DNA of 64,000 nucleotides from Legionella worsleiensis. GTDB lineage: Bacteria > Pseudomonadota > Gammaproteobacteria > Legionellales > Legionellaceae. The stretch's first letter is position 1. Each line of letters starts with the position of its first letter. Under the pieces are notes generated by a model that ran no database searches, was not told the DNA's origin, and worked only from the letters and a program-made list of their open reading frames with translations. The translations under genes were made by a program, and so were the position numbers. Below are positions 57,317 to 64,000 of the stretch, piece after piece. The stretch spans positions 29,467-93,466 of the forward strand of contig NZ_LNZC01000006.1 in assembly GCF_001467535.1 (NCBI RefSeq), in the 5' to 3' direction.

Positions 57317-58312
57317 ATGCGTTTATTCAATGTTTCCGAATTTAAATATTGGCCGCAAATCAGTGTGATTTTATTGTTGGCGGCTGGCTATGGCTGTTAT
57401 CGATATTTTGCCTATTACGATACCCGTTCTAATGATTCCTATGTCTCTGCAAATTTGGTTAATATGGCCTCATTGGTTGCAGGCCCCGTAACTCGCATAT
57501 ACATCAATGAAAATCAAAAAGTCAAAAAAGGCGACAAACTCATAGAGATAGATCCTCTGCCCTATATCTATGCCGTACAGCAAGCAAAAGCAAAATTAAA
57601 GATCGCAAAATTAAATTATGAAAACGACCAATTGGCGGTAGTTAAAGCAGAGCAGCATTTGAAGCAATGCCAGGTCATGCTGAGTTTATCGCAAGATCAC
57701 TTTAAGCGTTATAAACCACTCGAAGCAAAAGGGGATGTGCCGGACATTATTCTGGCAAATCTGGTTGATAAAATGAAAGAGCAGGAGGCGGCGATAGCAG
57801 AAGCCGAACAAGAGTTGAAAATTGCGCAAACAAATCTGGATGACAGCGAGATTTTAGCCGCACAAGCGGAGTTGGATCAGGCGCTTTATTTACGCAATCA
57901 CACCACGCTTATTGCCCCTGAAGAAGGATTCATTACCAATTTTAATTTGCGTATTGGTCAATACATTAAAGTCGGTGAGGGACTTTTTGCTCTGATTGAA
58001 ACCAAACAATGGTGGGTTGAGACCCGATACAGAGAAACAGTGATTCGCAAGATTAAACCCGGAGATAAAGCTGAGGTGATGATAGACATGTATCCTGGAA
58101 AAGTGTTTCACGGTCATGTAAACAGTATTGGTTGGGGTATTAATCGAGTGGCACAGGGTAATGTGGCCAATTCAACTTTGGTGTACATGAAGGCTACTGA
58201 AGACTGGATTCGAATTGCTCAGCGATTTCCGGTACGTATTTACATAGACGATGTGACCGACGAGTTTCCTATGCGCATAGGCGCTAGCGCTACTTCAATA
58301 ACCTACAGGTGA
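57317..58312 (+). CDS. HlyD/EmrA-type membrane fusion protein (AaeA-like)
   Basis: Periplasmic adaptor of an efflux system. One N-terminal transmembrane helix (about 15-32) is followed by the lipoyl-like half-motif YVSANLVNMASLVAGPVTRI (residues about 43-62), a long helical hairpin (about 85-190, QAKAKLKIAKLNYEND), and the second half LIAPEEGFITNFNLRIGQYIKVGEG. 331 residues is typical. It is separated by four bases from the FUSC-type permease gene, matching the aaeA-aaeB arrangement used to export aromatic acids. I cannot tell the substrate. The outer-membrane channel is not in the window. Confidence 0.88.
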   Translation: MRLFNVSEFKYWPQISVILLLAAGYGCYRYFAYYDTRSNDSYVSANLVNMASLVAGPVTRIYINENQKVKKGDKLIEIDPLPYIYAVQQAKAKLKIAKLNYENDQLAVVKAEQHLKQCQVMLSLSQDHFKRYKPLEAKGDVPDIILANLVDKMKEQEAAIAEAEQELKIAQTNLDDSEILAAQAELDQALYLRNHTTLIAPEEGFITNFNLRIGQYIKVGEGLFALIETKQWWVETRYRETVIRKIKPGDKAEVMIDMYPGKVFHGHVNSIGWGINRVAQGNVANSTLVYMKATEDWIRIAQRFPVRIYIDDVTDEFPMRIGASATSITYR

Positions 58313-58316
58313 GCCG

Positions 58317-60383
58317 GTGTTATCTTGGCCGCAAAGCGTTGAACACAGGGCAGCGATAAGAACAGCCATAGCAACGCTGGTTGCTGTATTAATTTCCTTT
58401 AAATTCCATTTAGAGACGCCTTATTGGTCAGGTATGACGGTTGTTATTGTTTCTAATTTATATACAGGTAGTATTATCGATAAAGCAATGATGCGGATTA
58501 TTGGAACTATTGCAGGTGCTTTTTTAGGGTATTTTATTGCTGGTTTTGTGGTGAATAGTTTTATTTTGTATTTGGTGTGTTGTTTTCTGGTTATTGCAGT
58601 CAGCGTCTATTTTTTTAATTACAGCAAACACGGTTATGCCTATTTGCTCGGAGCTTTATGTATTTTTATCGTTATTTCTCAGGTTGCGCTTAACCCACAA
58701 AATGCTTTTTTTGTGGCGATTTGGCGGCCTGTTGAAATTGCCATTGGCGTATTGGTAGCCGCAATTAGTGCCTATGCGGTTTTTCCCAATCATATTAAAG
58801 ACAATATAGTTCACCAGGTTCATGATATTTTTGCCGATTTTTTAGTTGAAATAAAACTACTTGAGACGTTGGTTATTCATTCCAAAATGAATAGTGCTGA
58901 ATTGGCCGATTGTAATTTAAAAATAAAGAAAAAAATAAGAGCTGCGATAGAATTGATAGGGGCATTGAATCAGGAAATTGGTGTTAAAAAAGAACAGGTG
59001 GATAGATTTAGAGCTTATATGGATACCTTGTATTCCATCTCACGACAGTTTCAATACCTGGTTATTACCGAACCGCAAACCGAAGAATTAAGTGCATTAA
59101 AAACACTGGATATTGCTCCTTTATTTGCAGCCATTGAACATGATTTATTGGAGTTTCAGTCCAAATTTGATCTGCGTCAATCACAGGCTATAGCATTACA
59201 TACCCCCGATGTTTTGGCTGAATTTGAACAAAGAATTAACAGCAATGAAAAGACATTACCAGTGAAAAGCGATTTTATCTATTCTTTTATTCTTTTTTTA
59301 AAGCAGCTTAATCAGTATTTTATTCTCATTCAATCTTTATGTTCTTCAGAATCCCTGGCTATTACTCCAAAATACAAAGTGATAAGCAAACAACAACGCT
59401 TACGTTCTGATTATGATTTGATTAAGCATTGCATCAAAGCAGGATTGTCTGTTTTGTTGGCATTGGGTTTTTGGTTAGTTAGTAATTGGCCCGGTGGATT
59501 AAACGGAATCATCAGCAGTTTGATTTTATCCATTAAAAGTAAAAATCTTTTTGATATGAAACAGGTTAGTCTGCATCGCTTGACAGGGTGTTTTATCGGC
59601 GGGGGAGGGGCGTTAATTGCTTTGGCTGTATTTGAGATGAATCTGTTTGAGTTTGTCTTCATTGTATTATTTTTAGTCTGGGCATTGAGTTATTTTATGT
59701 TTCGCTTTACTCGGTATGCTTATATAGGCTTACAGGCCAATATTGCACTAATTATCACCCTTGCTCAGCAAGGAGGGCCTCCAGTAGGATTGGATCCGCC
59801 CCTGCAGCGGCTTGCAGGAATTGTTATTGGAATTGCTGCAACGTTTATTGTTGCCAATGTGGTGTGGCGCAGTGATGTCTGGACTATTTTAAATCGTTAT
59901 ACTGACAAATTATATCGGTTTATAGCGTTTAACCTGGAACAGGTTATTCTCGTTGCGGAAGATAAGCGTTCACTTCATGATTTGGCTAATCTTTTTTGGC
60001 TTTCCAGAGGGTTGATTACGTCATTGGGTAATGAGCAATTAAGTCCCAAGAAACAAAATCTGCTGCACTCTTTAACGCAACGTTTTGAGTCACTGGTTAT
60101 TGTTCAGGCTGCAATCAGTCACATTCTAGTTGCTCTGGATTTGACTAAAGCACGTCAAACTGCTGCATTGTTTCATTTTGATTTACTTTTTTATGAGCAG
60201 CAGTTAATTACCTTTTTTAAGCAACATGACTTTGAGGGCGGTTTAAATTTAAGTCGGGTTTTTGAGGATTTTGTAGCCCATATAGACCAAAATGCTGCTT
60301 TTGCCAGTGTTTCTGATGAGGACTTGCGCCACTTATTTGCCTACATCAACGCTTTGAAACAGGTGGCTGTTCGAATTTATTAA
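58317..60383 (+). CDS. FUSC family inner-membrane efflux transporter (AaeB-like)
   Basis: Large membrane protein (688 residues) with two sets of hydrophobic helices, about residues 15-160 and about 380-520, separated by a cytoplasmic helical region, the standard FUSC layout. TPYWSGMTVVIVSN and AIWRPVEIAIGVLVAAISAYAVFPNH in the first half and GLDPPLQRLAGIVIGIAATFIVANVVWRSD in the second are family-like. It starts with GTG at 58317, four bases after the membrane fusion protein. With that partner it probably exports toxic small molecules; the substrate is inferred only by analogy with AaeB. Confidence 0.87.
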   Translation: MLSWPQSVEHRAAIRTAIATLVAVLISFKFHLETPYWSGMTVVIVSNLYTGSIIDKAMMRIIGTIAGAFLGYFIAGFVVNSFILYLVCCFLVIAVSVYFFNYSKHGYAYLLGALCIFIVISQVALNPQNAFFVAIWRPVEIAIGVLVAAISAYAVFPNHIKDNIVHQVHDIFADFLVEIKLLETLVIHSKMNSAELADCNLKIKKKIRAAIELIGALNQEIGVKKEQVDRFRAYMDTLYSISRQFQYLVITEPQTEELSALKTLDIAPLFAAIEHDLLEFQSKFDLRQSQAIALHTPDVLAEFEQRINSNEKTLPVKSDFIYSFILFLKQLNQYFILIQSLCSSESLAITPKYKVISKQQRLRSDYDLIKHCIKAGLSVLLALGFWLVSNWPGGLNGIISSLILSIKSKNLFDMKQVSLHRLTGCFIGGGGALIALAVFEMNLFEFVFIVLFLVWALSYFMFRFTRYAYIGLQANIALIITLAQQGGPPVGLDPPLQRLAGIVIGIAATFIVANVVWRSDVWTILNRYTDKLYRFIAFNLEQVILVAEDKRSLHDLANLFWLSRGLITSLGNEQLSPKKQNLLHSLTQRFESLVIVQAAISHILVALDLTKARQTAALFHFDLLFYEQQLITFFKQHDFEGGLNLSRVFEDFVAHIDQNAAFASVSDEDLRHLFAYINALKQVAVRIY

Positions 60384-60519
60384 TAACTATTTTTAAATTC
60401 AATCCATCTGAAAATTGGAATAAAAACAAGAATAAAAGCAACCAGCTCGGTATATGATGAATTGTCAAGGGTAATTTTTAGTTGCAATTTTTTCCATGAC
60501 GTGTAAAATTTGAACTCTT

Positions 60520-61713
60520 ATGAAAGCAAAAATTATCTTTTTCACAGTCGCTCTGGTATTAGTGAGCATGGGAATTGCGGTATGGTGGAATTGGCCATCC
60601 CAATCGGTTTTTCGTCAGGTAACTTTTAATCAGTTACCCGGTTGGCAAGACGGCGATTTCACAAAATCCTTGCAGGCATTTAAGACCTCTTGCCGTACCT
60701 TTATCAAGCAGGATCCTTTACGTAGTGTTGGTACCAAGGTCATAGACTTACAAGCTAAAGATTGGCAGCCAGCCTGTTATGCAGCTCTTGAACTTGATCC
60801 AGTTGATGCGCAATCAGCACAATCATTTTTTCAGAAGTGGTTTGCTCCGGTTGAATTCTACGATGGCAAACCGGTAAAAGGATTATTCACCGGGTATTAC
60901 ATGCCTTCCTTAAAAGGCAGTTATAAAAAATCCGCAGAATTTAGTGTGCCTCTTTATGAGCGTCCAAGTAACCTCGTCACTATAGATTTAGGACTATTTG
61001 TTCCGCACCTGAAAAATCGCAAACTCGTTGGCCGAATCGAAGGTACTAAAGTGGTTCCTTTTTATACACGAGAACAAATTAATAAAGGAGCAATTAAGGA
61101 CACAGCTAAAGTTTTGTTGTGGATCAATAGTCCCGTAGATCGACTGTTTTTGGAAATCCAAGGTTCTGGTATCGTGACACTTGAGGACGGTTCGCAAGTC
61201 TTTGTTGGTTACGATGGTGAAAATGGTGCGCCTTACACGGCTATTGCCGGAGTATTAATTAAAAAAGGCATTATGACCAAACATAACGCCTCTATGCAGG
61301 CAATTAAACGATATTTGGAAGCTCATCCAAAAGAAATGGATAAAATCATCAATAAAAATAAATCCTTTGTCTTTTTTCGCAAGTTATCCTCTGATGCCGC
61401 ACTGGGGTCTCAGGGAGTGGCATTAACCCCTGGATACTCTTTGGCTGTAGACCGAACCTGGATACCTATGGGAACACCTCTTTGGTTAAGTACTACAAGA
61501 CCGGATAGCAAAACCCCAGATAAGAATAAGCCCATGCAACGCCTAATGATAGCGCAGGATACCGGAGGTGCTATTCGTGGTAAAGTCAGAGGCGATGTAT
61601 TTTGGGGCGGAGGCGAAAAAGCAACTCTTATTGCCGGTCATATGAAAAATGAAGGACATTATTGGTTATTATTACCTCGACATGTCTTCTCCCGCCTGGA
61701 ACAGTTGGCTTGA
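60520..61713 (+). CDS. mltA: Membrane-bound lytic murein transglycosylase A
   Basis: Cleaves the glycan strands of peptidoglycan, leaving 1,6-anhydro ends. A hydrophobic N-terminus (about 5-22) without an obvious lipobox suggests a signal anchor rather than a lipoprotein. The MltA domain contains GLFTGYYMPSLKGSYKKS, VDRLFLEIQGSGIVTLEDGS and VGYDGENGAPYTAIAGVLI. The C-terminal 3D domain has IAQDTGGAIRGKVRGDVFWG with the catalytic aspartate. 397 residues is normal. E. coli MltA is a lipoprotein, so the missing cysteine is a difference. Confidence 0.93.
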   Translation: MKAKIIFFTVALVLVSMGIAVWWNWPSQSVFRQVTFNQLPGWQDGDFTKSLQAFKTSCRTFIKQDPLRSVGTKVIDLQAKDWQPACYAALELDPVDAQSAQSFFQKWFAPVEFYDGKPVKGLFTGYYMPSLKGSYKKSAEFSVPLYERPSNLVTIDLGLFVPHLKNRKLVGRIEGTKVVPFYTREQINKGAIKDTAKVLLWINSPVDRLFLEIQGSGIVTLEDGSQVFVGYDGENGAPYTAIAGVLIKKGIMTKHNASMQAIKRYLEAHPKEMDKIINKNKSFVFFRKLSSDAALGSQGVALTPGYSLAVDRTWIPMGTPLWLSTTRPDSKTPDKNKPMQRLMIAQDTGGAIRGKVRGDVFWGGGEKATLIAGHMKNEGHYWLLLPRHVFSRLEQLA

Positions 61714-61731
61714 TTATCAGGTTATAATTAA

Positions 61732-63222
61732 ATGCCAAAAGTTATCTTAATGAATGAAATTATGACTGATGGTATCGGAGATTTTTCACATTTCCTTGAT
61801 ATTTATCTTTTTTTACGTGAGCATCATGCAACGTGTCAATTTGAATTAATACCGGTTATCTGTTTTGATAGAGATCCTGTTAAACCAAATGCTGAACGGC
61901 AGTTTAACAAAATACTGAGTATAATTAAGTCGAATAATATTCCCCTTTATTTTTATGGTGATAAAGAGGCATATGATAAAGACATATCAAAAAATACAGC
62001 ATTAATTCAGTGCTTTACTGAAGCAGTGCAAATTATTAATATTTCATATCCTGCTGTTGGCTTCTTCACAAAACTGCTGAGTTATGTGCATCCAAAAGCC
62101 AGGTTAAAATCGATAGGGGAACATGAGTTTGATTTTTCCCCCCAAGGATGGATGTCTCGCTCATTGGGTCTTGGCTCAAACAGTTATGGAATTAAATGCA
62201 AACAGATTGAGCGCTTGGAACCGGCTGACGCTTTTTCAGTGATTGCACATTATAATCCCCTCTTCACAAATATGCTGTTGAAAGTTACTGGCTCTGATAG
62301 TTTTTTTTCGTTTCAAGAAAATAATATTTTAACCTCGGCATATTTTCAGCCTGAACGAACTACAGATTTAAAATTATTTTTACTGTTATTTTCTGTTAAT
62401 CAAAGTCTGCCCAAAAACAAAGATATTGCTGTCTATTTATCTTCAAACGGAGCCAATAATTTTGTTGACGAAATCAATAACGCAACAGAATTTAAAGAGA
62501 TATTGAGTAACTCAGATCTTAAACGCATTGAATGGATTTTTTCTGATGACTCTCAGAGCAGCATTGAAATTAATTTAACTGGCAATAGAGTCATCAGAGT
62601 TTTTTTGGGGTTTCATCTCTGTGACACATCTTACAGCGCTCTATATCAATGTTTGGAGATAGCATTGGTTACCGGCGATAATACATTGGAGCAGGCTATT
62701 TCATCCTGTGTCTTACCTGTTTACCGCTCATTTAATTATAGTTATAAATCAAGAACCTTATGGGCACTTGTAAATATCATTAAAGAAACTCTTGGGAGTG
62801 CTCCTGCTAAATTACTCCAGGATATGCAATTATTCTTCGAATACGCACCGGTATCAGAAATGGGTGGTTATCAACGATGCTCAAAAACATATGCACAATT
62901 TGCTGAAGAGTATAAAGATATGGATTTAATATCCATGATAAAAGTATGGCCTGTAGTTGCAAAGCATATTCAGGATAAATACAATTTTTTTGATAAACTG
63001 GAAGAGATTTTTTTTGAGGACTTAGATCCCGAATTACTGGCTATAGCGTACGATCAAGAAAGCAAAGGAATAAAGCAGGACTTGCGTCCTCAGGTTGTAT
63101 TTAGTCAGCAAGAAAGGTGCAGCTTTTTCTCAAGAGATAAAAATAAATTTTTTATTGGGGGAGCTGTTGCCGCAACAGCGGCAGCAGCATCATGTATCTA
63201 TTGGGCTTCCTGTGCACTATAA
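61732..63222 (+). CDS. Unknown protein with a GT-B-like fold, candidate effector
   Basis: I do not recognise the family. 496 residues. The N-terminus MNEIMTDGIGDFSHFLDIYL (about 7-26) resembles the glycine-rich first loop of GT-B glycosyltransferases. Near residue 320 a segment LVTGDNTLEQAISSCVLPVY looks like the nucleotide-sugar-binding loop of such enzymes (TGDxxxxxA, then a Pro). The last 30 residues hold a hydrophobic Gly/Ala-rich helix (FFIGGAVAATAAAASCIYW), which could insert in a membrane. It is 18 bases after mltA. Low conservation of motif details and the C-terminal hydrophobic anchor hint at a Legionella effector; this is inference. Confidence 0.72.
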   Translation: MPKVILMNEIMTDGIGDFSHFLDIYLFLREHHATCQFELIPVICFDRDPVKPNAERQFNKILSIIKSNNIPLYFYGDKEAYDKDISKNTALIQCFTEAVQIINISYPAVGFFTKLLSYVHPKARLKSIGEHEFDFSPQGWMSRSLGLGSNSYGIKCKQIERLEPADAFSVIAHYNPLFTNMLLKVTGSDSFFSFQENNILTSAYFQPERTTDLKLFLLLFSVNQSLPKNKDIAVYLSSNGANNFVDEINNATEFKEILSNSDLKRIEWIFSDDSQSSIEINLTGNRVIRVFLGFHLCDTSYSALYQCLEIALVTGDNTLEQAISSCVLPVYRSFNYSYKSRTLWALVNIIKETLGSAPAKLLQDMQLFFEYAPVSEMGGYQRCSKTYAQFAEEYKDMDLISMIKVWPVVAKHIQDKYNFFDKLEEIFFEDLDPELLAIAYDQESKGIKQDLRPQVVFSQQERCSFFSRDKNKFFIGGAVAATAAAASCIYWASCAL

Positions 63223-63558
63223 TGCTCTTTTACTGTCCTTTAAATTGAGTACTGCAGGTTGTGAGGCACGAGTTTAGAATGACGAGCTGGCTTGATTTCT
63301 TTATTAATCCGAGAAACTTGGGGTGCTTAAATCATACATAAAAAATTGCTCACCCCAGCATTTTGATCCTCTAAACTATACCTTCCCATGACTAGGGCGC
63401 ATTGAAAATTGCCCCCGTCTACGTGCCTCGGCGTGTCCGAGGCATCCAAGAGGTGCTCAAATTAAAAATACAGCTAAATTAAACGCATTAATCCGTTGAT
63501 TAAAAAGAGCGAACTTATAATCTAATGGCCCTGACACCAAGTATAAAACGAGTTTGCA
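63223..63558. other. 336-base gap with a palindromic repeat before the IS5 remnant
   Basis: No gene is visible. The 51-base palindromic repeat (63402-63452) is annotated separately. The rest is AT-rich and shows no RNA gene or transposon end that I can define. Confidence 0.5.
63402..63452 (-). repeat. Palindromic 51-base repeat, copy 2
   Basis: This is the reverse complement of the copy at 36302-36352 (47 of 51 identical), with the central hairpin GCCTCGG/CCGAGGC. It lies 277 bases upstream of a broken GIY-YIG gene, whereas copy 1 lies just after a GIY-YIG tail remnant, so the association recurs. Confidence 0.68.
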
Positions 63559-63729
63559 ATGGCTAGGCTTATGCTCAATGATGCGCTATGGGCTAAGCTA
63601 AAGGATATCATGCTACAACATAGGATTTATGAGAAGCCTACTCTTCGTTTATTTGGCTTCCTATGTAATCAGCTCAATTTGAATGATATTATTCAAGCGA
63701 GTCCAAAACTCGATAACAAGGAAGAATAA
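63559..63729 (+). pseudogene. IS5-family transposase N-terminal remnant
   Basis: The 56-codon frame begins MARLMLNDALWAKLKDIMLQ and HRIYEKPTLRL, which matches the N-terminus of IS5/IS1031-type transposases. It then runs into an unrelated tail (FGFLCNQLNLNDIIQ) and stops just before the GIY-YIG start (TAAATG). The normal continuation and DDE residues are absent, so most of the element was deleted or the gene was rejoined. Confidence 0.6.
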
Positions 63730-64000
63730 ATGAACGTATTTTACGTCTATATGATGGCGAGTAAGCGCAACGGCACTCTATATGTCGGATCAACGTCTGA
63801 TTTGATCAAACGGGTTTGGGAGCACAAAGATAAATTAATACCAGGATTTACTGCTCGGTATAATGTTCATATGTTGGTCTATTACGAAATGCATTCAACT
63901 TACCTGGAAGCCGCTTGACGTGAAAAACGTTTTAAAAACTGGTGCAGACAATGGAAAATTAATTTGATTGAAGATCTTAATCCCGAGTGGCGTGATCTGT
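63730..64000 (+). pseudogene. GIY-YIG endonuclease-like gene interrupted by a stop codon (runs off the window)
   Basis: Small GIY-YIG (UvrC-like nuclease) protein of the COG2827 type. The GIY-YIG half-motifs are FYVYMMASKRNGTLYVGSTSDLIKRVWEHK, quoted in parts: VYMM and YVGSTSDL with the catalytic Arg and His-type residues after. A TGA at 63916-63918 ends the frame after ...YLEAA. The next codons in the same frame (REKRFKNWCRQWKINLIED and NPEWRDL) are the normal C-terminus. A single nonsense change, probably from an Arg or similar codon, therefore broke it. The gene continues past base 64000. Confidence 0.7.

Overview
The window looks like a chromosomal segment of a Legionella species. The evidence is a low GC content, a Pal lipoprotein of the Legionella type, mevalonate-pathway genes in a gammaproteobacterial background, a pair of leucine-rich-repeat proteins of the kind found among Legionella effectors, and a gammaproteobacterial housekeeping gene order throughout. 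Pal seems to differ from my memory of L. pneumophila Pal, so the species is left open. Everything here was read by eye and no database search was possible.

Layout. 1-4 kb: a complete Mla-type lipid transport operon (permease with STAS domain, ATPase, MCE protein, lipoprotein). 3.5-7.5 kb: pal-cpoB-queE followed by mevalonate diphosphate decarboxylase and a mevalonate-kinase-like GHMP kinase, tightly packed. 7.7-15.4 kb: an unknown protein, then ftsB, eno, a ZIP and a CDF metal transporter and recG on the minus strand. The gaps here hold a MITE-like element (10.55-10.74 kb) and a cluster of perfect DnaA boxes (13.07-13.21 kb). 15.5-22 kb: an AI-2E family permease, argS, a SPOR-domain protein, folB, hemE and a class II DAHP synthase. 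22.1-30 kb: grpE-dnaK-dnaJ with two textbook sigma-32 promoters, then carA, metK and ahcY (the SAM/SAH cycle). 30-37 kb: a secreted subtilisin-like protease, two small unknown genes (one frameshifted), yggS-proC-yggT, pilT and rph. 37.3-40.3 kb: two paralogous leucine-rich-repeat proteins. 40.5-45.6 kb: yicC-gmk-rpoZ-spoT-ridA and an aspartic protease. 45.8-53.4 kb: an ABC-F ATPase, a membrane protein, queA, a degenerate TGT paralogue, yajC-secD-secF. 53.4-64 kb: a repeat-rich gap, phhB-hisC, three pilin-like genes, an efflux pair (HlyD/FUSC), mltA, a candidate effector, and an IS5 remnant fused to the front of a broken GIY-YIG gene.

Most genes are core metabolism or envelope. The accessory content is concentrated in the LRR pair, the two unknown proteins at 7.7 and 61.7 kb, the protease, and small mobile or repeat DNA in the gaps. 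The most interesting single gene is at 49290-50126. It sits where tgt usually lies, between queA and yajC, and keeps the zinc site of tRNA-guanine transglycosylase but has lost both catalytic aspartates. It therefore resembles a bacterial counterpart of the eukaryotic non-catalytic TGT subunit.
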